Positions 45,582 through 55,519 of a DNA stretch of 64,000 nt are shown piece by piece. Within the stretch, counting starts at the first letter, position 1. Each line of letters opens with the position of its first letter. This DNA is from Confluentibacter lentus (GTDB lineage Bacteria > Bacteroidota > Bacteroidia > Flavobacteriales > Flavobacteriaceae): positions 310,001-374,000 of the forward strand of contig NZ_NIHE01000002.1 in assembly GCF_002806995.1 (NCBI RefSeq). Reading direction: 5' to 3'. The translations under genes were made by a program, and so were the position numbers. Under the pieces are notes generated by a model. It was not told where the DNA came from. It ran no database searches and saw only the letters and a program-made list of their open reading frames with translations.

Positions 45582-48104
45582 ATGAAAAATCAACTCTCAA
45601 AAATAGCATTATTTATTGTCACAATATACATAGTATCTTGTGATAGTACAAAAAGAGTTGCTGAAAATGAGCATTTGCTTACCAACAATACCATTTATGT
45701 AAATGGTAAAAAAGACAAAAGCGAAACCATAACCAATCTAATTTCCCAAGAACCAAATCAAAAAATTTTAGGATTTCCATTACGACTTCACTTCTATAAT
45801 CTGGCAAGACCAAATATAGATTCCATTTTAAATGCAAATCTTGACAAAAACCCTAAGCACCGGGAAAACTTAGAAAATATTCTATCTAAAAAACAATTGG
45901 ATAAATACATCCAGTCTCGTACTAATTTTAATGAATGGATAAAAAAAACAGGACAAGCCCCAGTAATCGTTGATGAAAACAAATCCATAAGTTCGGTTAA
46001 AAGACTTGAAGCTTATCACATAAACAACGGATGGTTTGATGTTGAAGCGTCTTACGATATTCAAAAAAAAGAAAATAAAAGTGCCGATATAGAATATAAA
46101 GTAGAAACAGGCAAAGCATTCATTATTGACTCTATTTCGGAAGAAATCTCAACACCAATAATAGATACACTTTACAAAAAATCCATTAAAAAGAATTCTT
46201 TAATAAAGCAAAACGAGCAATATAAAACGGCAAATTTTGAAATGGAGCGCAACAGGATCTCAACTGAATTACGTAATATGGGCATATTTCATTTCGGTCA
46301 AGATTACATAACCATGGAAATGGATACCATAGGCACCAATAAAAAAGTGAATGTTGCTATCCAAATACAAGACAGAGCCATACGAACTCAAGATACCACC
46401 GTGAGGGTTCCTTTTAAAGTCTACACTATTGATGAGGTAAAAATAATTACAGACTATACTTTTGAAAACGAAGGAAAACCATATCAAGATTCTATTTCCT
46501 ATAACAGTTTCAAGTTATATAGTTATGGTAAAATGCGTTACCGCCCAAAGGCTCTAACAGATGCCGTGTTTATCTCCCGTGGAGAAACTTTTAGGGATTT
46601 AGACCGGACGAGAACTTATACATATTTAAATGAATTACGCACTTTTAAATATCCAAACATTGAATATACAGAGAATTCCGATAACACACTTAGCACCACC
46701 ATTAGTTTAACACCATTAAAAAAATTCAGTTTAGGCTTTAGTACCGAAGTCTCGCAAAGTAATATTCAATCCATTGGATTGTCATTAAATCCAAGCTTAT
46801 TAATCAGAAATATTTTTAGAGGTGCCGAAACCTTTGAGATTTCTGCTATTGGAGCTATAGGTTCTTCAAAAGACAAAAACAATCCCAATGACCCGTTTTT
46901 TGATATCAATGAATATGGTGTTGATTTAAAATTAACCATACCTAGATTTTTCACGCCTTTTTATACGGAAGGCATTGTGCCAAAATATATGTCGCCCAGT
47001 ACTAGAATGAGTTTATCTACTACCAGTCAAACCAACATTGGACTGGACAAACAGACCTTTAATGGTATTGTAAGTTTCAACTGGAGGCCATCGTCAAAAG
47101 TAACCAACAGGTTAGATGTTTTTAATTTGCAATATGTAAGAAACTTAAATGTAGGCAGATATTTTGACGTTTACAGAACATCCTTTAATTCGTTAAATCA
47201 AATAGCAAAAGATGTTAATTACATTGGTGCAGATGAGGATTTAATCACTGAGGAAGCAGATACATTTATCGCATACGCTTTAGGAACTCCAACACCGGGT
47301 GGCATTTCAGAAAATCAGCTTAGAACCATTAACAATATAGGCGAAAGAAAAAACAGGCTAACCGAAAACAACTTGATTATTTCATCTAGTTTTAGTTTTA
47401 CTAATGATGAAAGAACCAACTTATTTGATGATGACTTTTCAATTTTCAGATTTAAATTAGAGTTGGCAGGAAACCTGCTATCCACTGCTTCAAAACTTAT
47501 AGGTCTCGAAAAAAATGAAAACAACAATTATGAAATTTTCAACGTAGCCTATTCCCAATTTGTGAAAACAGAATTGGATTATGTAAAACATTGGAATTTA
47601 GGTAAAAAGAATATTCTTGCCATGAGAACCTTTTTTGGCATAGCCATCCCATACGGGAATTCTAATAGCATTCCTTTTTCAAAAAGTTTCTTTGCAGGGG
47701 GACCTAACGATAATAGAGCATGGACAGCTTATAATTTAGGGCCTGGAAGTTCTCAAAGTTTAAATGAATTTAACGAAGCAAATTTAAAATTTACTTTTAG
47801 CGTAGAGCAACGCTTTAACTTATTTGAAAGCTTGAATGGTGCCTTTTTTGTTGATACTGGGAACATTTGGAATGTTATGGACAACGTTACGACAGAAGGA
47901 GCCACTTTTAAAAACTTAAGCTCTTTAAAAGATATTGCCATTGGCTCTGGGTTTGGCCTGCGTTACGATTTTAGCTTTTTTGTATTTCGTTTTGATGTTG
48001 GTTTTAAAACTTATGATCCATCCTATCCAAGTGGTGATAGATGGTTTAAAGATTATAATTTTGGCAACGCTGTTTACAACATAGGTATAAACTACCCTTT
48101 TTAA
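45582..48104 (+). CDS. tamL: TamL-type outer-membrane assembly lipoprotein (BamA/TamA superfamily)
   Basis: An 840-residue Omp85-family protein made as a lipoprotein (lipobox IVSC, Cys20). POTRA-like repeats follow (for example AYHINNGWFDVEASYDIQ and YTIDEVKIITDYTFE). A C-terminal barrel holds the conserved loop FAGGPNDNRAW, comparable to the VRGF loop, and a final strand ending INYPF. In Bacteroidota TamL replaces TamA and works with TamB to insert some outer-membrane proteins. No TamB-like gene (about 1,400 residues or more) follows in this window; fbaA is next. Confidence 0.85.
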   Translation: MKNQLSKIALFIVTIYIVSCDSTKRVAENEHLLTNNTIYVNGKKDKSETITNLISQEPNQKILGFPLRLHFYNLARPNIDSILNANLDKNPKHRENLENILSKKQLDKYIQSRTNFNEWIKKTGQAPVIVDENKSISSVKRLEAYHINNGWFDVEASYDIQKKENKSADIEYKVETGKAFIIDSISEEISTPIIDTLYKKSIKKNSLIKQNEQYKTANFEMERNRISTELRNMGIFHFGQDYITMEMDTIGTNKKVNVAIQIQDRAIRTQDTTVRVPFKVYTIDEVKIITDYTFENEGKPYQDSISYNSFKLYSYGKMRYRPKALTDAVFISRGETFRDLDRTRTYTYLNELRTFKYPNIEYTENSDNTLSTTISLTPLKKFSLGFSTEVSQSNIQSIGLSLNPSLLIRNIFRGAETFEISAIGAIGSSKDKNNPNDPFFDINEYGVDLKLTIPRFFTPFYTEGIVPKYMSPSTRMSLSTTSQTNIGLDKQTFNGIVSFNWRPSSKVTNRLDVFNLQYVRNLNVGRYFDVYRTSFNSLNQIAKDVNYIGADEDLITEEADTFIAYALGTPTPGGISENQLRTINNIGERKNRLTENNLIISSSFSFTNDERTNLFDDDFSIFRFKLELAGNLLSTASKLIGLEKNENNNYEIFNVAYSQFVKTELDYVKHWNLGKKNILAMRTFFGIAIPYGNSNSIPFSKSFFAGGPNDNRAWTAYNLGPGSSQSLNEFNEANLKFTFSVEQRFNLFESLNGAFFVDTGNIWNVMDNVTTEGATFKNLSSLKDIAIGSGFGLRYDFSFFVFRFDVGFKTYDPSYPSGDRWFKDYNFGNAVYNIGINYPF

Positions 48105-48193
48105 CTTATTTTTTAAATACTTACACTATAACGTTTTCGCCTTTTTTAAGCTTTTCATGGGCTAAAATCAAGAATATATATTCAAAAAATGAT

Positions 48194-48201
48194 TACTTTT
48201 G
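48194..48201 (+). promoter_or_regulatory. fbaA -7 element
   Basis: TACTTTTG matches TAnnTTTG and lies 29 nt before the ATG. I see no good TTG upstream at -33. Confidence 0.4.
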
Positions 48202-48229
48202 ACTTAATTATTAATAAAATAAAATAAAA

Positions 48230-49297
48230 ATGGGACACAACATAAAACCAGGTGTTGCTACAGGCAGCGAAGTTCAAGCTATTTTTAAACATGCAAAAGA
48301 AAATGGCTATGCTTTACCAGCCGTAAACGTTATTGGTTCAAATACTATAAATGGTGTATTAGAAACCGCAAAGGCATTAAATGCACCAGTAATCATACAA
48401 TTTTCAAACGGTGGGGCACAATTTAATGCTGGAAAAGGCTTAAGTAATGAAGGTCAAAAAGCAGCTATTGCTGGAGCTATTGCTGGGGCAAAACATGTAC
48501 ATATATTATCCGAAGCTTATGGAGTACCTGTTATTCTTCATACAGACCATTGTGCTAAAAATCTTTTACCTTGGGTAGATGGTATGTTGGATGCCAGTGA
48601 AAAACATTTTGCCGAAACAGGTAAATCACTTTTTAGTTCCCACATGATAGATTTATCAGAAGAGCCTATTGAAGAAAACATAGAGATTTGTAAAAAATAT
48701 TTAGCCCGAATGAGCAAAATGGGCATGACTTTAGAAATTGAGCTTGGTGTTACTGGAGGTGAAGAAGATGGTGTTGATAATACCGATGTAGATGATTCTA
48801 AACTTTACACACAACCAGAAGAAGTTGCTTATGCTTACGAAGAATTAAGCAAAGTAAGCAGTCAATTTACTATTGCAGCAGCTTTTGGTAACGTACACGG
48901 TGTTTACAAACCCGGAAACGTAAAATTAACACCAAAAATATTAAAGAATTCCCAGGATTATGTTTCAAAAAAATATGGTGTAGGACACAATCACATAGAT
49001 TTTGTATTCCATGGCGGTTCTGGTTCTACGGTTGAAGAAATTCGTGAAGGCATCAGCTACGGTGTTGTTAAAATGAATATCGATACCGATATGCAATACG
49101 CTTTTATGAGTGGCATCCGCGATTATATGAGCAGTAAAAAAGACTACCTACAATCTCAAATAGGAAATCCTGAAGGCCCAGATTCACCAAACAAAAAATA
49201 CTACGACCCACGTGTATGGTTACGTGCTGGTGAAGTGACCTTTGTCGAGCGTTTAAAACAGGCCTTTGCAGATCTTAACAATGTAAATACTCTATAA
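48230..49297 (+). CDS. fbaA: Class II fructose-bisphosphate aldolase
   Basis: A 355-residue zinc aldolase interconverting fructose 1,6-bisphosphate with glyceraldehyde 3-phosphate and DHAP. Zn-binding and catalytic motifs are visible: VILHTDHCAKN, EIELGVTGGEEDG, AFGNVHGVYKPG, FVFHGGSGST and VVKMNIDTDMQ. It resembles the long E. coli-type class IIA enzymes. It has its own -7 element and terminator. Confidence 0.95.
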   Translation: MGHNIKPGVATGSEVQAIFKHAKENGYALPAVNVIGSNTINGVLETAKALNAPVIIQFSNGGAQFNAGKGLSNEGQKAAIAGAIAGAKHVHILSEAYGVPVILHTDHCAKNLLPWVDGMLDASEKHFAETGKSLFSSHMIDLSEEPIEENIEICKKYLARMSKMGMTLEIELGVTGGEEDGVDNTDVDDSKLYTQPEEVAYAYEELSKVSSQFTIAAAFGNVHGVYKPGNVKLTPKILKNSQDYVSKKYGVGHNHIDFVFHGGSGSTVEEIREGISYGVVKMNIDTDMQYAFMSGIRDYMSSKKDYLQSQIGNPEGPDSPNKKYYDPRVWLRAGEVTFVERLKQAFADLNNVNTL

Positions 49298-49313
49298 AAA
49301 GATCGTTATGTAT

Positions 49314-49340
49314 AAAAATCCTGCTAGAAGCAGGATTTTT
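49314..49340 (+). terminator. fbaA terminator
   Basis: An 11-bp stem AAAAATCCTGC / GCAGGATTTTT around TAGAA, 17 nt past the stop, continuing into T. Confidence 0.85.
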
Positions 49341-49389
49341 TCGTTCATACAATCTAAAATAAAAAAAATCAATTAATAAAAAAAGAATG

Positions 49390-49440
49390 GCCTGACTACT
49401 AAATTAAAATAAAGCTTTAATTTTGTAGTCAGGCTTTTTG
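49390..49440 (+). terminator. Second hairpin between fbaA and accD
   Basis: GCCTGACTAC pairs with GTAGTCAGGC (49390-49399 with 49425-49434). An inner AAATTAAA / TTTAATTT stem extends it, followed by TTTTTG. It is a tandem second terminator. Confidence 0.65.
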
Positions 49441-49529
49441 CTTTTTTGTTTTAATTTTACACCTTACGTGTCTCTTAAAAATAATCTAGCAACTATCCAT
49501 AACGAAAATACCGATGTACAAGATTTTTT

Positions 49530-49562
49530 AAATCTAAAATCGTAAATCTAAAATCATAAATC
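49530..49562. repeat. 14-bp tandem repeat in the accD leader
   Basis: Two copies of AAATCTAAAATC plus two bases (GT, AT) and a partial third, period 14, end 3 nt before the accD ATG. It may be a recent slippage duplication or influence translation initiation. Confidence 0.5.
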
Positions 49563-49565
49563 ACT

Positions 49566-50423
49566 ATGTCTTGGTTTAAAAGAAAAACAAAAGGTATAAC
49601 TACTACAACCGAAGAGAAAAAAGACACCCCAAAAGGTCTTTGGTACAAATCTCCGACAGGTAAAATTGTTGATGCAGAAGAACTGGAAAAGAATTTTTAC
49701 GTTAGCCCAGAAGATGGTTACCATGTCCGTATTGGAAGCCACGAATATTTTGAGATTCTTTTTGATGATAACAATTTTAAAGAATTAGATGCAAATTTAG
49801 AATCTAAGGACCCACTAAAATTTGTCGACACCAAAAAATATCCAGACAGGTTAAAAGCCGCTCAAGAAAAAACAAAATTGAAAGATGCCGTTCGCGCTGC
49901 GGTTGGTAAATCTAAAGGAAAAGATTTGGTGATAGCTTGTATGGATTTTGCATTTATTGGTGGTTCCATGGGAAGTGTTGTAGGCGAAAAAATTGCCCGA
50001 GCAGCAGATTATTCTTTAAAAAATAACATTCCTTTATTAGTCATTTCAAAATCTGGTGGTGCTCGTATGATGGAAGCCGCTTTATCACTAATGCAATTGG
50101 CTAAAACTTCCGTAAAACTAGCACAATTGGCAGAAGCAGGAATACCATACATTTCTTTGTGCACAGACCCAACAACTGGAGGAACAACGGCTTCTTTCGC
50201 TATGTTAGGTGATATTAATATTGCAGAACCTGGTGCCTTAATAGGCTTCGCCGGCCCTAGAATTGTTAGAGATACTACGGGAAAAGAATTGCCTGAAGGT
50301 TTTCAAACTTCTGAGTTTTTATTAGAACATGGTTTCTTAGATTTTATTACCCCTAGAAAAGAGCTTAAAGATAAAGTGAACCAATACTTGGATTTAATTT
50401 TAAATCAGCCCTTAAGAGCTTAA
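49566..50423 (+). CDS. accD: Acetyl-CoA carboxylase carboxyltransferase subunit beta
   Basis: A 285-residue beta subunit of carboxyltransferase, which with AccA moves the carboxyl group from carboxybiotin to acetyl-CoA in fatty acid synthesis. Core motifs include [50 protein letters not shown] and [13 protein letters not shown]. The N-terminal zinc ribbon of E. coli AccD is degenerate: the segment [19 protein letters not shown] to [10 protein letters not shown] keeps the surrounding pattern but has no cysteine. This appears to be general in Flavobacteriaceae. The gene ends in a hairpin. Confidence 0.93.
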   Translation: MSWFKRKTKGITTTTEEKKDTPKGLWYKSPTGKIVDAEELEKNFYVSPEDGYHVRIGSHEYFEILFDDNNFKELDANLESKDPLKFVDTKKYPDRLKAAQEKTKLKDAVRAAVGKSKGKDLVIACMDFAFIGGSMGSVVGEKIARAADYSLKNNIPLLVISKSGGARMMEAALSLMQLAKTSVKLAQLAEAGIPYISLCTDPTTGGTTASFAMLGDINIAEPGALIGFAGPRIVRDTTGKELPEGFQTSEFLLEHGFLDFITPRKELKDKVNQYLDLILNQPLRA

Positions 50424-50444
50424 AAATAAATAATGTAACTTATT

Positions 50445-50480
50445 GACCTGATTGGTTTTCAACCAGTCAGGTCTTTTTAT
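50445..50480 (+). terminator. accD terminator
   Basis: A 13-bp stem (50445-50457 with 50461-50473, one T-G pair) around TTC is followed by TTTTTAT. Confidence 0.8.
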
Positions 50481-50489
50481 TTAAAAGGT

Positions 50490-50518
50490 TTGTAAATCAT
50501 TTATATTTACTATATTTG
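50490..50518 (+). promoter_or_regulatory. rpsO promoter
   Basis: TTG (50490-50492) and TATATTTG (50511-50518) are separated by 18 nt, a full match to the flavobacterial -33/-7 consensus. Transcription would begin near 50524. Confidence 0.65.
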
Positions 50519-50523
50519 CCGCT

Positions 50524-50540
50524 CGAAAGAAAGACTTTCG
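50524..50540 (+). promoter_or_regulatory. Hairpin at the 5' end of the rpsO leader
   Basis: CGAAAG (50524-50529) pairs with CTTTCG (50535-50540) around AAAGA, at the predicted transcript start and about 33 nt before the ATG. It could stabilise the mRNA or take part in S15 autoregulation, as known in other bacteria with different structures. Confidence 0.35.
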
Positions 50541-50572
50541 TCTACATAACAATTATTTACAATAATATTAGC

Positions 50573-50842
50573 ATGTATTTAGCAAAAGAAGTAAAAGAAG
50601 AAATCTTCGCAAAACACGGTAAAGGGAAAAACGATACTGGTTCTGCTGAAGGTCAAATTGCGTTATTTACGCACAGAATTAATCACTTAACGGAACACTT
50701 AAAAAATAATCGTAAAGATTATAATACAGAGCGTTCATTAGTGAAATTAGTAGGTAAAAGAAGAAGCTTACTAGATTATTTAACTAAGAAAGATATCTTA
50801 AGATATCGTGCGATAGTAAAAGAATTAGGATTAAGAAAATAA
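50573..50842 (+). CDS. rpsO: 30S ribosomal protein S15
   Basis: An 89-residue protein binding the central domain of 16S rRNA. Signatures are GKNDTGSAEGQIALFTHRINHLTEHLK and LVGKRRSLLDYLTKKD. The start at ATG 50573 yields the standard length. Upstream it has a strong promoter, downstream a terminator, then pnp, the classic rpsO-pnp order. Confidence 0.97.
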   Translation: MYLAKEVKEEIFAKHGKGKNDTGSAEGQIALFTHRINHLTEHLKNNRKDYNTERSLVKLVGKRRSLLDYLTKKDILRYRAIVKELGLRK

Positions 50843-50843
50843 T

Positions 50844-50870
50844 AAAAAGAGGCTTTTTAGCCTCTTTTTT
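50844..50870 (+). terminator. rpsO terminator
   Basis: An 11-bp stem AAAAAGAGGCT / AGCCTCTTTTT with a TTTT loop begins directly after the stop codon and ends in T. Confidence 0.85.
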
Positions 50871-50997
50871 GTTTTAGATATAACTCTGCGCAGAGTATAA
50901 ACCCGTATTGAAGAAGCTTATTATAGTTTTTCATTGGTCACTCAACAACTACACACAACAACACAACGACCATTGTTTAATTAGAATTAAAAAATTT

Positions 50998-53262
50998 ATG
51001 ATTCCAAAAGTTTTTAGAGAGGTCATTGACCTTGGTGATGGACGTACTATTTCCATCGAAACCGGAAAATTAGCAAAACAGGCTCATGGTTCTGTTGTTG
51101 TACAATCAGGAAAATGTATGCTTTTGTGTACAGTTGTATCTAACTATGATGCAAGTCCAGGTATAGACTTTTTACCTTTAACGGTAGATTATCGCGAAAA
51201 ATTTGCTGCTTCAGGCCGTTACCCTGGTGGTTTCTTTAAAAGAGAAGCGAGACCAAGTGATGGTGAAGTATTAACTATGCGCCTTGTTGACCGTGTATTG
51301 CGTCCATTATTCCCAAAAGATTACCACGCTGAAACACAAGTAATGATTCAGTTAATGTCTCATGATGAGAATGTTATCCCAGATGCTTTAGCTGGATTAG
51401 CAGCATCGGCGGCCATTCAACTATCTGATATTCCTTTTGAAACCCCTATTTCTGAAGTTAGAGTGGGTCGCGTAAACGGTCAATTAATTATCAACCCAAC
51501 ACAATCTCAATTATTAGAGTCTGATATTGATATGGTGATTGGTGCTTCCGCAGATTCAGTCATGATGGTTGAAGGTGAAATGCATGAGATTTCAGAAGAA
51601 GACATGGTTGCTGCTATTCAGTTTGCACATGATGCTATTAAAGTACAATGTGCTGCTCAAATAAAATTAGCAGAAGCTTTTGGTAAAAAAGCTACCCGTG
51701 AGTACGAAGCAGAACGTGAAGATGAGGCTTTAGCTAAAAAAGTAGAAGCTTTAACGTATGATAAAGTGTATGCCGTAGCAAGAGCAGCTTCAGCAAAACA
51801 CGAACGTAGTGCTGCTTTTCAAGCGATTAAAGAAGAAGTAAAAGCAACGTTTACTGAAGAAGAATTAGCAGATTTTGGAGATTTGGTTTCTAAATATTTC
51901 TACAAAGCTGAAAAGAAAGCGGTTAGGGATTTAACATTAAATGAAGGTTTACGTTTAGATGGAAGAAAAACAACGGACATCAGACCAATTTGGTGTGAGG
52001 TAGATTATTTACCATCTGTGCATGGCTCTTCCATATTTACTCGTGGGGAAACTCAAGCTTTAGCAACCGTTACCTTAGGGACTTCTAGAGAAGCAAACCA
52101 AATAGATATGCCGTCTTTTGAAGGCGAAGAGCGTTTCTATTTACATTATAACTTCCCTCCTTTTTCAACAGGTGAAGCGAAACCTTTAAGAGGAACGTCG
52201 CGTCGTGAAGTTGGTCATGGAAATTTAGCGCAACGTGCCTTGAAAAATATGGTGCCTGCTGATTGCCCTTATACAGTAAGAGTAGTATCGGAAGTATTAG
52301 AATCTAACGGTTCTTCTTCTATGGCAACGGTTTGTGCCGGTACTATGGCGTTGATGGATGCTGGGGTTCAAATGAAAAAACCAGTTTCTGGAATTGCCAT
52401 GGGATTGATTTCTGATGCTGAAACTGGAAAATACGCTGTGTTATCTGATATTTTAGGTGATGAAGATCATTTAGGTGATATGGACTTTAAAGTAACTGGT
52501 ACTGCCGATGGTATTACTGCTTGCCAAATGGACATTAAAGTAAAAGGTCTTTCTTATGAAATTTTAGTAAAGGCTTTGAAACAAGCACAAGCCGGACGTT
52601 TACATATTTTAGGAAAATTGATTGAAACCATTGCGCAACCAAATGCCGATGTGAAACCACATGCTCCTAAAATGATTACACGTGTTATACCTAATGCGTT
52701 TATTGGTGCCTTAATCGGTCCTGGTGGAAAAGTGATTCAAGAATTACAAAAAGCGACTAAAACGACGATTGTTATTAATGAAGATCCAATTACTGAAGAA
52801 GGTATTGTTGAAATTTTAGGTACTAACCAAGAAGGCATCGATGCTGTTTTAGCAAAAATTGACTCTTTAATGTTCAAGCCTGAAGTTGGTGGTACTTACG
52901 AAGTAAAAGTGATTAAAATGTTAGATTTTGGTGCTGTTGTTGAATATACGCAAGCTCCAGGAAATGAAGTTTTATTGCACGTAAGTGAATTAGCTTGGGA
53001 ACGTACCGAAAATGTGACCGATGTAGTTAATATGGGTGATGTTTTTAATGTGAAATATTTTGGAGTTGATCCAAAAACGCGCAAAGAAAAAGTATCCCGT
53101 AAAGCCTTATTGGAAAAACCAGAAGGTTATGTTGCAAGACCACCTAGAGATGATAACAGAAATGGTGGTGGACGTGATAACAGAGGTGGAAGTCGTGATA
53201 ATCGTGGACGCGATAACCGTCGTGATGACAGAAGACCAAGAGACGATAGAAAAGAAGATTAA
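50998..53262 (+). CDS. pnp: Polynucleotide phosphorylase
   Basis: A 754-residue 3'-5' phosphorolytic RNase. Two RNase PH-like domains ([22 protein letters not shown] region; [17 protein letters not shown] and [20 protein letters not shown]) are followed by KH ([16 protein letters not shown]) and S1 ([19 protein letters not shown]) domains. The last 40 residues are an Arg/Asp/Gly-rich low-complexity tail with RDNRGG-type repeats. The ATG at 50998 is chosen since [16 protein letters not shown] is the family opening. It follows rpsO. Confidence 0.96.
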   Translation: MIPKVFREVIDLGDGRTISIETGKLAKQAHGSVVVQSGKCMLLCTVVSNYDASPGIDFLPLTVDYREKFAASGRYPGGFFKREARPSDGEVLTMRLVDRVLRPLFPKDYHAETQVMIQLMSHDENVIPDALAGLAASAAIQLSDIPFETPISEVRVGRVNGQLIINPTQSQLLESDIDMVIGASADSVMMVEGEMHEISEEDMVAAIQFAHDAIKVQCAAQIKLAEAFGKKATREYEAEREDEALAKKVEALTYDKVYAVARAASAKHERSAAFQAIKEEVKATFTEEELADFGDLVSKYFYKAEKKAVRDLTLNEGLRLDGRKTTDIRPIWCEVDYLPSVHGSSIFTRGETQALATVTLGTSREANQIDMPSFEGEERFYLHYNFPPFSTGEAKPLRGTSRREVGHGNLAQRALKNMVPADCPYTVRVVSEVLESNGSSSMATVCAGTMALMDAGVQMKKPVSGIAMGLISDAETGKYAVLSDILGDEDHLGDMDFKVTGTADGITACQMDIKVKGLSYEILVKALKQAQAGRLHILGKLIETIAQPNADVKPHAPKMITRVIPNAFIGALIGPGGKVIQELQKATKTTIVINEDPITEEGIVEILGTNQEGIDAVLAKIDSLMFKPEVGGTYEVKVIKMLDFGAVVEYTQAPGNEVLLHVSELAWERTENVTDVVNMGDVFNVKYFGVDPKTRKEKVSRKALLEKPEGYVARPPRDDNRNGGGRDNRGGSRDNRGRDNRRDDRRPRDDRKED

Positions 53263-53284
53263 ATTCTAACTATTATTATAATTT

Positions 53285-53319
53285 AAAAGCTGTCAAATTT
53301 ATTTTTGGCAGCTTTTTTT
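53285..53319 (+). terminator. pnp terminator
   Basis: A 13-bp stem (53285-53297 with 53304-53316, one T-G pair) is followed by TTT, 22 nt past the pnp stop. Confidence 0.75.
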
Positions 53320-53422
53320 GTTAAAAATCAATTTAAAAAACCTTATTTTATTTAACTCTTAAAAAGCATCTAAGCCAGTCTTTTTAATGGTTACTTTTTA
53401 AGGCTATCTTCCTAAACTTCCG

Positions 53423-53430
53423 TATTTTTG
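53423..53430 (+). promoter_or_regulatory. gpmI -7 element
   Basis: TATTTTTG matches TAnnTTTG and is 20 nt before the gpmI start. No TTG at -33 was identified. Confidence 0.4.
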
Positions 53431-53450
53431 CACTATAAATCTTAATAAAA

Positions 53451-54968
53451 ATGAACAAAAAAGTCATCCTTATGATTCTTGATGGCTGGGGAAAATCACC
53501 AGACCCAAAAGTATCGGCTATAGATAATGCCAACACACCTTTTATAGATTCCTTATATACCAAATACCCAAATGCTTCTTTGCGTACCGATGGCTTACAT
53601 GTCGGTTTACCTGAAGGACAAATGGGAAACAGTGAAGTTGGTCACATGAATCTAGGTGCTGGACGTATTGTTTACCAAGATTTGGTAAAAGTTAATTTGG
53701 CTGTCCAAAATAAGACTTTAAATACTGAAAAAGTATTGGTTGATGCCTTTCAATATGCGAAAGACCAAGATAAAAGTGTTCATTTCCTTGGTTTACTAAG
53801 TGATGGCGGGGTACACTCCCATTTTTCGCATCTATATGGATTAGTTGATGCTGCAAAAGACTTCGGACTGAAAAAAACATACATCCATGCCTTTACAGAT
53901 GGTCGTGACGTTGATCCAAAATCTGGGGCAAGTTTTATTTCAGATTTGCAAAATCATTTAATAAATACCCCTACAAAACTAGCAACTGTTACTGGACGTT
54001 ATTACGCTATGGACAGAGATAAACGCTGGGAACGTGTTAAGCTGGCCTATGATGCCATTGTAAATAGTGTTGGTGAAAAATCATCCGATTTGGTAGCTTC
54101 AGTTGAAAAGAATTATGAAAATGATATTACGGATGAGTTTATAAAACCAATTATTGCTGTTGATTCCAACAACAATCCGATTGCATCCGTAAAAGAAGAC
54201 GATGTTATTATTTTCTTCAACTTTAGAACCGATCGTGGTCGTGAACTTACTGAAGCCTTATCTCAACAAGATTTTCATGAGCATAACATGCACAAACTTA
54301 ATTTGTACTATGTAACGCTTACCAATTATAACGATGCTTATAAAAATGTGAAGGTTATTTTCAATAAAGATAATTTAACTGAAACGCTTGGTGAAGTGTT
54401 ATCAAAAAACAACAAAAAACAAATTAGAATTGCCGAAACAGAAAAATATCCGCACGTTACGTTTTTCTTTTCTGGCGGACAAGAAAATCCGTTTGAAGGC
54501 GAAACCAGAATATTAAGAAATTCGCCAAAAGTGGCAACATACGATTTAAAACCTGAAATGAGCGCTTTTGAATTAAAAGATGCTTTAGTTCCTGAACTTG
54601 AAAAAGGTAATGTTGATTTTGTATGCTTAAACTTTGCCAATGGTGATATGGTTGGCCATACAGGCGTTATGGAAGCCGCTATTAAAGCCTGCGAAGCTGT
54701 TGACACCTGCGTTAAAGAAGTTGTAACCACGGCATTGAATAATGGCTACACCACCTTGCTTATTGCAGACCATGGTAATTGCGAAACCATGATTAATCCA
54801 GATGGTTCTCCAAATACGGCTCATACAACAAACCCTGTTCCAATTATATTAATTGATAACGATTTGAAACATATTCAAGATGGGGTTTTGGGAGATATAG
54901 CGCCCACTATTTTAAAATTAATGGGTGTTGAACAACCAAAAGCCATGACAAGACATTCATTAGTTTAG
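53451..54968 (+). CDS. gpmI: 2,3-bisphosphoglycerate-independent phosphoglycerate mutase
   Basis: A 505-residue glycolytic enzyme with two metal sites. Visible motifs are LMILDGWG, the catalytic serine in MGNSEVGHMNLGAGR, HAFTDGRDVDPKSG, TGRYYAMDRDKRWERV, FNFRTDRGRELTEAL, and the C-terminal NFANGDMVGHTG and IADHGNCETM. Length is standard. Confidence 0.96.
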   Translation: MNKKVILMILDGWGKSPDPKVSAIDNANTPFIDSLYTKYPNASLRTDGLHVGLPEGQMGNSEVGHMNLGAGRIVYQDLVKVNLAVQNKTLNTEKVLVDAFQYAKDQDKSVHFLGLLSDGGVHSHFSHLYGLVDAAKDFGLKKTYIHAFTDGRDVDPKSGASFISDLQNHLINTPTKLATVTGRYYAMDRDKRWERVKLAYDAIVNSVGEKSSDLVASVEKNYENDITDEFIKPIIAVDSNNNPIASVKEDDVIIFFNFRTDRGRELTEALSQQDFHEHNMHKLNLYYVTLTNYNDAYKNVKVIFNKDNLTETLGEVLSKNNKKQIRIAETEKYPHVTFFFSGGQENPFEGETRILRNSPKVATYDLKPEMSAFELKDALVPELEKGNVDFVCLNFANGDMVGHTGVMEAAIKACEAVDTCVKEVVTTALNNGYTTLLIADHGNCETMINPDGSPNTAHTTNPVPIILIDNDLKHIQDGVLGDIAPTILKLMGVEQPKAMTRHSLV

Positions 54969-55017
54969 TTTTAAAGTAAATAATTTATAACTTTACAATA
55001 AAATCAAATCTTAATTG

Positions 55018-55428
55018 ATGAATTTTAATGGCGGTCTTATAATAGCAGTTGATTTTGATGGAACCATCGTTGAAGATGCCTATCCTAAAATCGGTAAACC
55101 TATGCTTTTCGCTTTTGAAACGTTGCAAAAACTTCAAAAAGAAGGACATCGTCTTATTTTATGGACCTATCGAAGCGGTAATAAACTAGATGAGGCTGTC
55201 ACATTTTGTGAAGAACATGGCGTCTTTTTTTATGCCGTAAATAAAAGTTTTCCTGAAGAAGAATTTGATGGTTCTTTTAGTAGAAAAATACATGCCAATT
55301 TATTTATTGATGATAGAAATATTGGTGGGTTTTTAGGATGGGGTGAAATTTACCATTTGCTTATAAATTCTAATGAAAATCCCATTTCAACAGAAAAGAA
55401 AAAAGGATTTTTCGATTTTTTAAAATAG
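55018..55428 (+). CDS. HAD-like hydrolase (BT0820 type)
   Basis: A 136-residue small HAD-superfamily protein. Motif I is IAVDFDGTIVED, motif II the Thr in LILWTYRSG, and DD in LFIDDRNIGG is the late acidic motif. There is no cap domain. Substrate unknown. ATG at 55018 is preferred over TTG at 55015. It lies 49 nt after gpmI. Confidence 0.85.
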   Translation: MNFNGGLIIAVDFDGTIVEDAYPKIGKPMLFAFETLQKLQKEGHRLILWTYRSGNKLDEAVTFCEEHGVFFYAVNKSFPEEEFDGSFSRKIHANLFIDDRNIGGFLGWGEIYHLLINSNENPISTEKKKGFFDFLK

Positions 55429-55494
55429 TTTCTACACTTTTAAAAGAATTATAAACCAATACACATTCAAAATTCCCACCATTTTAATTTTAAG

Positions 55495-55502
55495 TATCTT
55501 TG
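55495..55502 (+). promoter_or_regulatory. map -7 element
   Basis: TATCTTTG matches TAnnTTTG and ends 17 nt before the map ATG. Confidence 0.4.
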
Positions 55503-55519
55503 CCATTATTTTTTAAAAG

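Noticed and set aside
49530-49562. CRISPR-like repeats
   Set aside because: Only 2.4 copies of a 14-bp unit with no spacers; simple tandem duplication.
54338-54730. 130-codon frame antisense to gpmI
   Set aside because: It overlaps the conserved gpmI reading frame completely and shows no recognisable features.
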